DNA from: Clostridiales bacterium
Lineage (GTDB): Bacteria; Bacillota; Clostridia; Lachnospirales; JAQSXR01
DNA length: 64,000 nt
Reading direction: 5' to 3'
Assembly (NCBI GenBank): GCA_029256575.1
Contig: JAQSXR010000003.1
Location: forward strand, 434,001-498,000
Below the pieces are notes generated by a model. That model made no database searches. It had not been told where the DNA came from and saw nothing but the letters and a program-made list of their open reading frames with translations. This document shows positions 18,362-28,464 of the stretch, one piece after another; position 1 is the stretch's first letter; every line of letters starts with the position of its first letter. The position numbers and the translations under genes were made by a program.

Positions 18362-19392
18362 TATTTATCACCAGGCCTTTTACTATACATCTTTTGGTAA
18401 TAATCTTTGTAATCACCTGAGATTATATTTTCCCACCAAGATCTATTATCAAGATACCACTTTATTGTTAGTTTAATACCATCATCAAATAAAGTTGTTG
18501 GTTCCCAGCCTAGTTCACGTCTAGTCTTAGATGGGTCGATAGCGTATCTCATATCATGACCAGCTCTATCTTTAATATATGTTATTAATGTTTCAGGCTT
18601 ATCCAACAATTTTAAAATTGTCTTTACTACTTCTAGGTTCGTTTTTTCATTATGTCCACCGACATTATAAATTTCACCTTCTTTACCTTTGTGTAGAATT
18701 TGGTCTATCGCTGTACAATGATCACCAACATACAACCAATCTCTAACATTTTCACCTTTACCATAAACAGGTAACGGCTTATCGTTCAATGCTCTCGAAA
18801 TCATAAGAGGTATAAGCTTTTCCGGAAAATGATATGGCCCATAGTTATTGGAACATCTAGAAATTGTTATAGGCAATTTGAATGTCCTGTGATATGCCTG
18901 TACCAATAAATCTGCTGAAGCTTTTGATGCTGAATATGGTGACGAAGAGTGTATCGGTGTTTCCTCAGTAAAAAACAAATCTGACCTATCTAGTGGTAAA
19001 TCGCCATATACTTCATCTGTTGAAACTTGATGAAATCTCTTGATTTCATAATTTCTGGATGCATCCATAAGTACTTGTGTCCCAAGTATATTAGTTTTCA
19101 AGAAAATACCTGGATCTTCTATTGATCTATCTACATGTGACTCTGCAGCAAAGTTTACTACAAAATCAAATTTTTCCTCTTCAAATAATTTCTCTACATG
19201 TTCTCTATCTGTAATATCACCTTTTACAAATCTAAAGTTTGAGTTGTTCATCACAGGTTCTAGTGTTGACAAATTACCAGCATAAGTCAATGCATCTAGA
19301 CAAACTATTCTATATGTAGGATGTTGTTCTAACATATGAAAAATAAAATTACTTCCTATAAATCCAGCCCCGCCGGTTACTAAAACATTCAT
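18361..19392 (-). CDS. rfbB: dTDP-glucose 4,6-dehydratase
   Basis: Converts dTDP-glucose to dTDP-4-keto-6-deoxyglucose (RmlB). It has the NAD loop TGGAGFIGSNF, ESHVDRSI, VSTDEVYGDL with the catalytic Asp-Glu pair, YSASKASAD (Y-x3-K) and NNYGPYHFPEKLIP. The frame is open from 19431, but AAGGAGG lies 9 nt before the ATG at 19392, where MNVLVTGG begins, giving a standard 343-residue enzyme. It follows rmlC almost without a gap. Confidence 0.96.
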
Positions 19393-19393
19393 T

Positions 19394-19963
19394 TTATACA
19401 TCCTCCTTAATATAGTATTTAAAATTAGCATCGCTCTCTAATAAAACTGGTGCATTCAAATCCTTTTCAGACAAAATCGGATTTATAACTCCCCAATCAA
19501 CGTTAATTTCAGGATCATCGTATCGAATACTTCTATCATTTTCTGGAGAATAATATTCGTCTACCTTATACTGAACTTCAACGTTATTTGTTAATGTTAC
19601 GAATCCATGGGCAAACCCCTTTGGAATTAATAATTGCTTCTTATTCTTTTCTGTAAGCTCTACAGCCACCCATTTTTTATATGTTGGAGAACCTTCTCGG
19701 ATATCTACAGCAACATCCATAATTTTACCTTTTGTACACCTTATTAATTTAGTTTGTGCTTTTGGATTAAGCTGAAAATGAAGTCCTCTTAATGTCCATT
19801 TTTGAGCTGAAAAGGAATGATTATCTTGAATAAAGGTTGTATCAATACCAAGTTTGTCAAATTTTATTTTTGAATATGTTTCTGTAAACCATCCTCTATT
19901 GTCACCAAACGCCTTTGATTCTATAATAATTACATCTTCAATGTCTGTTTTTATTATGTTCAT
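19394..19963 (-). CDS. rfbC: dTDP-4-dehydrorhamnose 3,5-epimerase
   Basis: RmlC, the cupin epimerase of the dTDP-L-rhamnose pathway. Visible are FGDNRGWFTETYS, the catalytic histidine region QDNHSFS, LRGLHFQLNPKAQTKL, PKGFAHGFVTL and a tyrosine-containing KVDEYYSPENDR. Its 189 residues are normal for the family. It lies between rmlA (17 nt upstream) and rmlB (1 nt downstream). Confidence 0.95.
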   Translation of the reverse strand: MNIIKTDIEDVIIIESKAFGDNRGWFTETYSKIKFDKLGIDTTFIQDNHSFSAQKWTLRGLHFQLNPKAQTKLIRCTKGKIMDVAVDIREGSPTYKKWVAVELTEKNKKQLLIPKGFAHGFVTLTNNVEVQYKVDEYYSPENDRSIRYDDPEINVDWGVINPILSEKDLNAPVLLESDANFKYYIKEDV

Positions 19964-19980
19964 TTATTATTTCCTCATTT

Positions 19981-20865
19981 CTAGTAATGTATTTTACCTT
20001 CAGCAACTTTTTTTAAGTGTTCTCCGTATGGTGATTTCCCATATTTCTTCACTGATGCTAAAAGAGTTTCTTTATCAATCCAATCATTATGATAAGCAAT
20101 CTCTTCAAGGGCGGAAATTTTAATGCTTTGTCTTTTTTCTATCATTTGAACAAACTCTGCAGCTTCTACTAAACTATCCATAGTTCCAGTATCTAGCCAT
20201 GCATAACCTCTACCAAGTAATTTAACGTTAAGTGTACCATCTTCAAGGTAAATTCTATTTAAATCAGTAATTTCTAGCTCTCCACGCACAGAGGGCTTAA
20301 CTTTCTTGGCGAATTCTACAACTCTATTATCGTAGAAATACAATCCAGTAATACAATAATTTGATTTCGGATTTTGCGGTTTTTCTTCCACAGAAAGAAC
20401 CTTGCCTCTTTCATCAAATTCCACTATCCCAAAGCGTTCTGGATCTTGAACATAGTATCCAAATATTGTAGCTTTTCCATTTTTTGTATTTTCAACTGCT
20501 TCTTTTAATATTGGCGTAAATCCATTACCATAATAAATATTATCACCTAGAATCATAGCTACATTGTCCTTACCAATAAAATCTTCTCCTATGATAAAGG
20601 CCTGAGCAAGCCCATCTGGAGATGGTTGTACAGCATAAGAGAGACGAATTCCAAATTCACTACCATCACCTAATAATTTTTCAAAATTTGGTAAGTCAGT
20701 TGGAGTTGAAATAATTAAAATATCTTTAATACCTGCCAACATCAGAACTGATAGTGGGTAGTAAATCATAGGTTTGTCATAAACTGGTAATAACTGTTTT
20801 GATGTAACCATTGTTAACGGATAGAGTCTGGTTCCGGATCCTCCTGCTAAAATAATTCCTTTCAT
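19981..20865 (-). CDS. rfbA: Glucose-1-phosphate thymidylyltransferase
   Basis: RmlA, which makes dTDP-glucose and is the committed, feedback-regulated step. Motifs are [46 protein letters not shown] and [14 protein letters not shown]. Its 294 residues are the usual length. A strong AGGAGG site precedes the ATG. It is the first of the four rml genes and lies 32 nt after the flippase gene. Confidence 0.96.
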   Translation of the reverse strand: MKGIILAGGSGTRLYPLTMVTSKQLLPVYDKPMIYYPLSVLMLAGIKDILIISTPTDLPNFEKLLGDGSEFGIRLSYAVQPSPDGLAQAFIIGEDFIGKDNVAMILGDNIYYGNGFTPILKEAVENTKNGKATIFGYYVQDPERFGIVEFDERGKVLSVEEKPQNPKSNYCITGLYFYDNRVVEFAKKVKPSVRGELEITDLNRIYLEDGTLNVKLLGRGYAWLDTGTMDSLVEAAEFVQMIEKRQSIKISALEEIAYHNDWIDKETLLASVKKYGKSPYGEHLKKVAEGKIHY

Positions 20866-20897
20866 ATTTGTTCCTCCTAAAAAATTTACTTAAGATA

Positions 20898-22340
20898 TTA
20901 GTCAACGTGTTCAATTATTACTTTAAAGTATCTCCGATAAATATAGACTGAAGATCCCAAAATAAATACTATAATCAACCATCTAACTAACATAAAATCA
21001 ACTAAAACATATGATATTATCGAAAAAATAATTACAATAATAATATTTAAACTAATGACCTTTATATCAAATGGCCAATATTCTGAAATTCGTTTGGATA
21101 CAATCATATGAAAAACAAAATTTAGAATATATGAAATAAGTGTTGTATAAGCTGCAGCTATATATCCATATTTGGGTATTAACAACATATTTAATACAAT
21201 GTTTACTATCCCTGCAATAATTGTACTTATTGCTATAAGACCAGTTTTCTTCTTATAGTATTCTAATTGTGCTGGTATGGTATATAAGAAAGTAAAATAT
21301 ATAGCTAAAATTACTGGAATTAGAACCTCTATCGAATTGCTATATGCTTGAGAGCCTAATACTTTAACCAGTTCTGGAGTAATAAACATCAATAGTATCG
21401 TTAGTGTCGAAAAAATTGATATATACTGACTTGAACGCTTTTTTATATTTTCAAATTTTGACAAACTATAATTTTTGAAAAACCAGGGTCCCCATACAGT
21501 ATCTAACGATGTTGACAATATTTGCAGTATCACACTTATATTGTATGCAAAGCTATATAACCCAGCCTCTACGCTACCAATATACCTCATTATCATTATC
21601 CTATCTGATTGCGATAATATTATCTGAGATATACCGTGTGGTACAAGTGGAATGCTATATTTTATTGCAAATACTAAGTGTTGCTTATTTCTTTTTGGAT
21701 ATTTACTCTTAAAAGATATAAAAATTACATATAAAGCAGCCGCTAAGGAAGGCAATGCTCCTCCAAGAATTCTTCCATAATATTTGGTTTCTGTGAAAAC
21801 AAAGAAAATAAATAGTAATGAAAGAATAACCGATCCAAGTGATATAAACAACGCAATAACAAGATATTTCTTATATGAGTAATCTAAGCTAAGCTTAATG
21901 TTATATATAGTTATTATAGTAGTTGAAGCACTTTGAAGAAGCATGATGCCTATTAATACTGTGTTGTATCCAAAAACACCCGTAATCATATCATTAAATA
22001 AGAATAATAGAACAAAAAACAAGAATAAAACGAAACTTGTATATGTAATTATATTTGAAATATATCCATCTAAATCTTCTTTAAATTCAACACTTGCAGC
22101 TTTTATACTCATGTATACCCCAAAGCTTATCAGTATTACAAATAAACTTTCGTATGCCATGAATGTATTATATAATCCATAATCTGATGTTGTTAGAATT
22201 CGCGAAAAAATTGGAAGTGTTAAGAATGAAACTCCTTTTATTAAAAAATTACCTATAGTATATCCAAGACTTGCACTAAGTATTTTCTTATCTTTAAACG
22301 ATTTTGTTAAGTTATCGAATTTACCTATTATTTTTGACAT
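20898..22340 (-). CDS. Wzx-type polysaccharide flippase
   Basis: A 480-residue polytopic membrane protein with about 12-14 hydrophobic helices and the MATE/MOP-superfamily N-terminus (LGYTIGNFLIKGVSFLTLPIFSRILTTSDYGLYN). It flips undecaprenyl-diphosphate-linked repeat units to the outer face for the polymerase encoded at 23002-24501. Family assignment is clear. Substrate specificity cannot be read. Confidence 0.9.
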   Translation of the reverse strand: MSKIIGKFDNLTKSFKDKKILSASLGYTIGNFLIKGVSFLTLPIFSRILTTSDYGLYNTFMAYESLFVILISFGVYMSIKAASVEFKEDLDGYISNIITYTSFVLFLFFVLLFLFNDMITGVFGYNTVLIGIMLLQSASTTIITIYNIKLSLDYSYKKYLVIALFISLGSVILSLLFIFFVFTETKYYGRILGGALPSLAAALYVIFISFKSKYPKRNKQHLVFAIKYSIPLVPHGISQIILSQSDRIMIMRYIGSVEAGLYSFAYNISVILQILSTSLDTVWGPWFFKNYSLSKFENIKKRSSQYISIFSTLTILLMFITPELVKVLGSQAYSNSIEVLIPVILAIYFTFLYTIPAQLEYYKKKTGLIAISTIIAGIVNIVLNMLLIPKYGYIAAAYTTLISYILNFVFHMIVSKRISEYWPFDIKVISLNIIIVIIFSIISYVLVDFMLVRWLIIVFILGSSVYIYRRYFKVIIEHVD

Positions 22341-22359
22341 TTATCATCCTACTTTACAG

Positions 22360-22980
22360 TTATTCATTCTTTATTTCTGCAATGAACGTACTAACATCGT
22401 AAAACTTGTTTAAATTATTTTTAATATAATCTAGTTCAAAATCCCACCATTTTATTTCTTCTAGTTTCATAATCGTCTCTCTATCGAATCTATAACCAAT
22501 AAGATTTGCTGGATTGCCAGCAACTATTGAATACGGTTCAACATTTTTTGTCACCACAGAACCTGCTCCAATAATTGCACCATTACCTATTTTGCTAACT
22601 TTCGGTAATATAATTGTATTTTGCCCAATCCAAACATCATTTCCGATACTTAACTTTGTCTTCGTTCTAAAATCGCTCTTAATAAAGCCAACAACTGGAT
22701 TAAATAAGTATGGATGCGTAGTAATAGTCGTCATTGTATGATTAACATTTATAACGGTAATATAACTTGCCAGGGAGCAATATTTACCAATTTGGGTACC
22801 TGCCGGAAACCCTCCAAAATTATATCCATAAGTTCCAATACCAATTTCAATATTGTAATATTTTTTATAAATTTGTCTTAGTTTTTTTGACCACATTTCT
22901 CCACCATCGTATTTTACTAAGTATCTATAAATAAGCTTTCTAGTAAACTTGTTTTTAAAACGGTATAAACTAACCAACAT
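22360..22980 (-). CDS. Hexapeptide-repeat acyltransferase (CatB/Vat-like)
   Basis: A 206-residue left-handed beta-helix transferase with hexapeptide rungs (IGIGTYGYNFGG, IGKYCSLASYITV, IGNDVWIGQNTIILPKV, IGNGAIIGAGSVVTKNV) and the final PYSIVAGNPANLIGYRF typical of the CatB/Vat and serine acetyltransferase group. It probably O-acetylates a sugar of the repeat unit with acetyl-CoA. It lies between the flippase and polymerase genes. Confidence 0.85.
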   Translation of the reverse strand: MLVSLYRFKNKFTRKLIYRYLVKYDGGEMWSKKLRQIYKKYYNIEIGIGTYGYNFGGFPAGTQIGKYCSLASYITVINVNHTMTTITTHPYLFNPVVGFIKSDFRTKTKLSIGNDVWIGQNTIILPKVSKIGNGAIIGAGSVVTKNVEPYSIVAGNPANLIGYRFDRETIMKLEEIKWWDFELDYIKNNLNKFYDVSTFIAEIKNE

Positions 22981-23001
22981 ATAAAATTTTCACCACCTTA
23001 T

Positions 23002-24501
23002 TTAGTTTGATAAATTCATTTTGATTCGGAATATTGAATGTAATATTTTATATAAAATAATTGGTACAACTGCATAAAAAATCACATACCTAAGTATTGG
23101 ATACATATCATTTCTAACAATATATATCAACTCACTTAATATATAAGTTGAAATAAAAAACAATGGCGGATTTTTTGTTATTTTTGCTTTCATAAGTAGA
23201 TTTTCAGTTTTAGCGAAAAGCAATCCAATTAAAAACATAAAAGGTAGCACTAGATATCCTAAATTATAAAACGCTTCTGCTATGAATGATGAACCATATC
23301 CAATTAAATTTGTATTATAATACAAAGGTGAAAAAGTTGCACTAACTGATATATTATATTGGCTAAAAAAACCAAATCTCATAAATGAAGGTAAAAAAAT
23401 TAGAATTGATCCCAAATATGACTTGCCTCCAAAATGTGGAATAAGTGATGGGACTTTATCTAAAACATTACTAACCGACGTAAATGTAATTCCTGTTTCC
23501 CATAATACGCCACTAAAAATTCCTTCGCTCATAAGTCCATTAAAAATATCGGAAATGCTACTTAAACCAGCATTAGGTATAGCTCTTGATAAGGATATTA
23601 TCTTTAACACAATAACACCCACAATGCCTAAAATTAGAATTCTTCTTAATGTCTTTTTTGTGAGAGGTCTAATCCAAATAAATTGTATTAAAAAAATACC
23701 CATACCTAACTTTAAGAGTAAAAATCGAGATCCAGACATCAAATAGAGTATTGAAAAAACACCAATTATCAAATACATTGCCTTATTCTTTAATTTACCT
23801 GTGTTAAAGATGAACAGCATATAAATAGAAGGAAAAAACCATTCTGATAAATACAAAGCAAAGCTACCTAACCCTTCAGTAAATCCGTTTGAAGCCTCAA
23901 GTGCTCTTCTTTCCAAATAACCATAAGATTGATTTAACTGTATTAAATAAGAAAGTTTAATCAACATCGCAATACCTGAAACTATAAATAATGTCCAAGC
24001 TATAATTTTAAATGATGTGTGAACCCTTTTATCAATATAATCTTTAGTTTCTCTTAAAATATTCTCATCCCATTTAGATTTTATCCCACTAAAATAGCCA
24101 ATATGAATAAGTAAAAGTGATTGAATTATTAGAAATGATGCATTTAGAATGCTCTGATTACTAATTCTTCCATCTAATATTGTAAAATCTTGACTTATCA
24201 GGTAGTTATAGTCAAGAATTACCAAAATATGTTGTCCATAATAAAAAAACACTGTAAGTACTAAAAAAACAAAATAGAACCTAGCAAATCCAAAATATTT
24301 TCTTGTACTAAATAACATAAAAAAATAACTTGGTATTATTGATATTATTAATAAGATGACAATAGCATCACTAAGTGGTATTAAAAAATTACTCAAAATT
24401 AACCATAATATACTATTACAGATAATTAATAGTAATGAAATCATTACCACAAAGAAATACTCTTTTTTTATTCCCTTATTAGTTATGTTCGATATCATCA
24501 T
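23002..24501 (-). CDS. Probable O-antigen/capsule polymerase (Wzy-like)
   Basis: An integral membrane protein of ~500 residues with about 12 hydrophobic helices and a larger loop (residues ~320-390) rich in aromatic residues, as in oligosaccharide repeat-unit polymerases. Wzy proteins have little sequence conservation, so the call rests on topology and on being the only such candidate in a cluster that has a Wzx flippase and Wzz regulators. The frame is open from 24507. AAAAGGG spaces best to the paired ATG at 24501/24498. It overlaps the 3' end of the preceding gene by ~23 nt. Confidence 0.72.
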   Translation of the reverse strand: MMISNITNKGIKKEYFFVVMISLLLIICNSILWLILSNFLIPLSDAIVILLIISIIPSYFFMLFSTRKYFGFARFYFVFLVLTVFFYYGQHILVILDYNYLISQDFTILDGRISNQSILNASFLIIQSLLLIHIGYFSGIKSKWDENILRETKDYIDKRVHTSFKIIAWTLFIVSGIAMLIKLSYLIQLNQSYGYLERRALEASNGFTEGLGSFALYLSEWFFPSIYMLFIFNTGKLKNKAMYLIIGVFSILYLMSGSRFLLLKLGMGIFLIQFIWIRPLTKKTLRRILILGIVGVIVLKIISLSRAIPNAGLSSISDIFNGLMSEGIFSGVLWETGITFTSVSNVLDKVPSLIPHFGGKSYLGSILIFLPSFMRFGFFSQYNISVSATFSPLYYNTNLIGYGSSFIAEAFYNLGYLVLPFMFLIGLLFAKTENLLMKAKITKNPPLFFISTYILSELIYIVRNDMYPILRYVIFYAVVPIILYKILHSIFRIKMNLSN

Positions 24502-25660
24502 TCTCATTACCCTTTTCTTTACTAGAATAATTATCTACTGTTCTCTTAATAGCTTCGAGATACTTGAATTCATATTGTGAATCAGGCTCAAGATAACCCC
24601 CCTCAGCCCATTCGTTCCAAGCAAAAATAAAGAGCATATCATTCTTATAATTGTTTATGGCATTATCAACTTGCTTCGTAAGATAATGTTCAAACTTTTC
24701 AGGAGACGAATTAAGGCAAACTCTCCCTCCTTTACTTCGTCTTGGTGTGTTATCCCATCCTACAAACATTCCAGGTACAGATTTATCGCTTGAAGGTTTG
24801 CGGTTAATTATCGCTTTACATAACTCATCATAATCTTCAAATTGCAATTGTTTTTTGCTTAGTCTAGCTGTTATGTTAGTACTAAACTTCTTATCTATAC
24901 GGCTAGCAATATCTCTTATCGCATTTTTAGCTTTGAAAAATAATAAACCTGATTTGTTACTATTGGAATTTTGCAAATCATACCTTGCATAACCTGGTTC
25001 ATATTCAATATCATACTTGAACCTACTATCGTCCCTATCTTTCATTAAAGAAAAGGATATTTGTTGGTAAGCAAAATCTATTCCATCAAACCCTTCACTT
25101 ACTGCAAGTTCTGTCCAATAATCCAACATTTCATTAAGCTTTTCAATTAATTCAGGTCTATAAATAACTAAAAGAGGCCTGTTATTTTCTCTAATATAAT
25201 TTTTGTCTTTGAAAAAAGTCACAAGATAATCAAAGTGCTCTTTCCAATCTTTCTTCCCACCATAAGTCTGCTTAATTAAGGTCTTTACATCTCCTTCAGC
25301 CACCCAAGCATTCGTCCAGCTTTCATTTGCCCAACAAATACAATACGGATGATTTAATTCAGGATTATCTCTAAGTCGTTCCATTGGCTTTTCTAATAAT
25401 TTTTTTCCATTGAACCAATAGTGGTATATGCAAAATCCATACACATTATATTCTTTAGCTAAACCAATTTGCCATTTGATTGCTTCGTCTTGATCCAACG
25501 AATAATAATTATTTTTAAATGGCATAACGGGCTGTCTATGACCTTTAAATAACGGTTTTGCATTTTTAACATTTACCCATTCAGTAAATCCCTCGCCCCA
25601 CCACTCATTATTTTCAGGAATTGTATGAAATTGAGGTAAATAATACGCAATTATTTTCAT
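24479..25660 (-). CDS. WbsX-family (GH99-like) glycosyltransferase protein
   Basis: A ~393-residue soluble protein with the WbsX signature at its start (IAYYLPQFHTIPENNEWWGEGFTEWVNVKNAKP), HRQPVMPF, FCIYHYWFNGKKLLEKP, CWANESWT and a C-terminal FAWNEWAEGGYLEPD. These proteins are common in O-antigen and capsule clusters and are related to GH99 enzymes; a transferase or glycan-trimming role is assumed rather than proven. The frame is open from 25678. AAAGGAAAT sits before the ATG at 25660. About 180 nt separate it from the GT4 gene, an unusually large gap in this cluster. Confidence 0.85.
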   Translation of the reverse strand: MKIIAYYLPQFHTIPENNEWWGEGFTEWVNVKNAKPLFKGHRQPVMPFKNNYYSLDQDEAIKWQIGLAKEYNVYGFCIYHYWFNGKKLLEKPMERLRDNPELNHPYCICWANESWTNAWVAEGDVKTLIKQTYGGKKDWKEHFDYLVTFFKDKNYIRENNRPLLVIYRPELIEKLNEMLDYWTELAVSEGFDGIDFAYQQISFSLMKDRDDSRFKYDIEYEPGYARYDLQNSNSNKSGLLFFKAKNAIRDIASRIDKKFSTNITARLSKKQLQFEDYDELCKAIINRKPSSDKSVPGMFVGWDNTPRRSKGGRVCLNSSPEKFEHYLTKQVDNAINNYKNDMLFIFAWNEWAEGGYLEPDSQYEFKYLEAIKRTVDNYSSKEKGNENDDIEHN

Positions 25661-25793
25661 TATCGAATTTCCTTTCATTGTTTGTTCAGTAATGTAGTAC
25701 TATAATTTATGAAATCATATTATTTATATCTATCAATTTAAATATCTCTTGATCCGCAAGGAGAATCAAGATTTTAATAATGTAAACCAGATG

Positions 25794-25823
25794 ATTATGA
25801 TCCCTTAGTTAAAGTTGCGTCAA
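25794..25823 (-). promoter_or_regulatory. Possible internal promoter within the polysaccharide cluster
   Basis: TTGACG (25823-25818), 18 nt, CATAAT (25799-25794), placed in the only large gap in the middle of the cluster and pointing at the WbsX-family gene. A short CTTGAT/ATCAAG hairpin (25747-25775 region) lies just downstream. Weak match; inference. Confidence 0.3.
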
Positions 25824-25838
25824 AATCTACTTTATAAT

Positions 25839-26933
25839 TTATTCTTCACCTCTAAATAAATCACCCCATGCTTTTACAATAGAATCATTATCCCAGTTTT
25901 TAGCATCTTCTAATGCTACTTTTCCTTTGGAAAATCTTAGATTTTTATCATTAATTAACACCTCAAGTTTTTCTGCGAAGCTATCCATATTATTATTTTC
26001 AATCAAAAATCCGTTATCCTGAGTAATTAAATCTCTTGGTCCACTCGGACAGTCAAATGATATACATGGAACACCAAAAGACATAGCCTCTAAAAGTACC
26101 ATTCCAAAACCTTCATTTCGAGATGTAAATGCAAATATTGATGCATTTTTGAAATATTCTTGAATATTTTCTGTTGGTTTAACAAAATCAACGTATTTTT
26201 GTAAATTATTAACCTTTACATAATTAATTAAGGTAGCTTCTTCTTCACCGTTCCCAACAATCTGTAACACCCAATCAAATTCCTTACTTCTCTCTATTAT
26301 TTTATTCCATATTTGCAATAATTTAAGCTGTTGTTTATCTGATGTCAATCGTCCAATATTTAACACAATTTTATTATCATTTAGACTTTGTTCTTTAACT
26401 ACAGTAAAAGTTGATAAATGAGGTATATATACAGCAGGATAACCACATTTTAAATATATTTCAGTATCCATTTTAGTAGGTACTGAAAGTCTATATGCTT
26501 TGGGATATAAATATCTTTTTAATTTGGTATAAATTGAATTATACCCATAATATGAACCATGTTCGCTAATTACAAGATTTCTCCTATATTGACGTCCTTG
26601 AAGTAATATTTCAAACGAATTCACTATACTAGCAGTATATATCCAATCTGGTTTTTCATTTTTTAAAAATCTTTTAAGTTTTTTTCGAGTTGTAATAATG
26701 CTTTTTAAAAAACCACACCCTCTTAAAAGCCTATTCATATAATTAATTTTCAATGGACAATCAAGACTACTATATTTTATCCTTTTATCTAAAGAATAAA
26801 AACTTCTTTTATTATCTTTCACAAGTAATGTAACGTAAAAATGATTAATCCATTGGTTCGATAAATTTGCTATCACTCTCTCAATTCCTCCACTAGGATT
26901 CATTGAATCAACATAAATCAATATTTTTTTCAC
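25839..26933 (-). CDS. GT4-family glycosyltransferase
   Basis: A 364-residue GT-B fold transferase. The N-terminus has the glycine-rich acceptor loop (MNPSGGIERVIANL). The C-terminal half has the donor-binding motifs NIGRLTSDKQQ, VGNGEEE and the E-x7-E element in SRNEGFGMVLLEAMSFGVPCISFDCPSGPRDLI. It adds a sugar to the lipid-linked repeat unit from a nucleotide donor. Translation starts at a GTG 7 nt after GAGGA. Confidence 0.9.
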   Translation of the reverse strand: MKKILIYVDSMNPSGGIERVIANLSNQWINHFYVTLLVKDNKRSFYSLDKRIKYSSLDCPLKINYMNRLLRGCGFLKSIITTRKKLKRFLKNEKPDWIYTASIVNSFEILLQGRQYRRNLVISEHGSYYGYNSIYTKLKRYLYPKAYRLSVPTKMDTEIYLKCGYPAVYIPHLSTFTVVKEQSLNDNKIVLNIGRLTSDKQQLKLLQIWNKIIERSKEFDWVLQIVGNGEEEATLINYVKVNNLQKYVDFVKPTENIQEYFKNASIFAFTSRNEGFGMVLLEAMSFGVPCISFDCPSGPRDLITQDNGFLIENNNMDSFAEKLEVLINDKNLRFSKGKVALEDAKNWDNDSIVKAWGDLFRGEE

Positions 26934-26967
26934 AAATGTATCCTCTTGTACTTTCTATAAAAAATAC

Positions 26968-27771
26968 TTACTTATTTTTTATTATAAACCTAGTAATTAA
27001 AATTCTTCTAAAATATTTCAAAAGGTAGAACACTCTCAAAAAACAATAAAATGAAACACTAATTACCCCATCGTTATGTAATTCTTTTATATTTTTTATA
27101 GTACCCTCTTGCATAGCTTTGAGATTAGCTGACAGTCCACTAAAACCAAACCCTGGTTTTCCTCCACCGTAAACCACCATTTTAATCGGGATGTGATAAT
27201 AATTAAATTTAGTACAGATTTTCATGAAATAGTTTGCATCTTCACCATATCTTTGATTCTCATCATATCCACCAATTTTCTCAAATATCTCTTTTTTAAA
27301 AATAGCAACAGATGTTTGAGGAAACACCTTCAAGCAAATATCACGTATATTAGCCTTATACAATCCCTTTATACGTCTACCAAGAATTTTCAAGCCATTA
27401 TCATCAATATCTCCTCCTAGAAAATCTATATCAGAATTTTTTTTAATTAACTTAACTTGAAGTTCTATCTTATTATCTATCCATTCATCATCAGAATCTA
27501 GTAATGCTATCCAATCTCCTTTTGCAGATTTCATTCCAACATTTCTTGCAGATGAAACGCCTCCATTAGGCTTATCAATAACTACTATTGGTACTTCTGC
27601 ATTTATTTTCTTATACTTATAAACTAAATCAAGAGAATTATCTGTTGATCCATCATTTACAACAATTATTTCAAGAATTTCATTTAGAGCAGTTTGATTA
27701 TTAATTGACTTTAATGCATTTATAATTGTTTCCTTACTATTATACATTGGAATTACTACTGATATTCTCAC
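26968..27771 (-). CDS. GT2-family glycosyltransferase
   Basis: A 267-residue GT-A fold transferase with the standard N-terminus (ISVVIPMYNSKETI), VVNDGSTDNS, GGVSSARNVGM and the metal-binding LLDSDDEW. A GGYDENQRYGEDANYFMKI segment matches the catalytic ED motif. A hydrophobic, basic C-terminus (FYCFLRVFYLLKYFRRIL) probably associates with the membrane. It starts at a GTG preceded by AAGAGGTG. Confidence 0.92.
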   Translation of the reverse strand: MRISVVIPMYNSKETIINALKSINNQTALNEILEIIVVNDGSTDNSLDLVYKYKKINAEVPIVVIDKPNGGVSSARNVGMKSAKGDWIALLDSDDEWIDNKIELQVKLIKKNSDIDFLGGDIDDNGLKILGRRIKGLYKANIRDICLKVFPQTSVAIFKKEIFEKIGGYDENQRYGEDANYFMKICTKFNYYHIPIKMVVYGGGKPGFGFSGLSANLKAMQEGTIKNIKELHNDGVISVSFYCFLRVFYLLKYFRRILITRFIIKNK

Positions 27772-27804
27772 TTATACACCTCTTATCTTAATGTTATCTG
27801 ATTA

Positions 27805-28368
27805 TTAATGAATTTCGTTTTCCCATATCCCATTATTATGATTATATTTTTTCACTACTTTTGCAGGGGCACCTGCAATGACGCAATAATCTGGAAACGT
27901 TCCTCTGACTATTGAATTTGAACCAATAATACATTGTTTACCCAGTATTGTTCCAGCCTGAATTCCAACACCAAAACCAATAAAACAATTCTCTCCTATT
28001 ATTGTCTTCTTAATAATATAATCTTGATCCATAATATGTTTCCCAATAATCCTATACTCGTGATCAATATTTGTAATATAAACATTCCCAAGTATTGTAG
28101 TGTTTTTTCCAATTATTAGTTCATCATCAGATGATGTAATATGTAAATTCTGTCCAATCGAAACATTTTCTTCAATAGTAATCTTTCCATTTTTACCGTA
28201 GACCTCCATCCTAAGTCCTGGAAAAATACGAACCTTATTAGCAATTGTAACCTTTTTTGTTCCTGACAAATATATTGGTTTTCCAATATAAGAAAAATTT
28301 CCAAAACTGCGAAATTTAATCTTGTATGCTAAAGCCCTTAACCCCCAAAAAAATTTGCTTAAATGCAT
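27805..28368 (-). CDS. Hexapeptide-repeat acyltransferase (WcaF/maltose acetyltransferase-like)
   Basis: A 187-residue left-handed beta-helix protein with many hexapeptide rungs (VTIANKVRIFPGL, ITIEENVSIGQNLHI, LIIGKNTTILGNVYI, IIGENCFIGFGVGIQAG, IIGSNSIVRGTF) and a typical end, DYCVIAGAPAKVVKKYN. It probably transfers an acetyl group to a sugar of the repeat. The acceptor is unknown. It is separate in sequence from the acyltransferase at 22360-22980. Confidence 0.85.
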   Translation of the reverse strand: MHLSKFFWGLRALAYKIKFRSFGNFSYIGKPIYLSGTKKVTIANKVRIFPGLRMEVYGKNGKITIEENVSIGQNLHITSSDDELIIGKNTTILGNVYITNIDHEYRIIGKHIMDQDYIIKKTIIGENCFIGFGVGIQAGTILGKQCIIGSNSIVRGTFPDYCVIAGAPAKVVKKYNHNNGIWENEIH

Positions 28369-28464
28369 ATTTATCTCCTTTTATTTGTGAGAAGTTATAC
28401 TTTCATTTTTTTTACAAATCTTTATAATTTCTAAATTAGTATCTCGCTTAATGATAAAGAACAC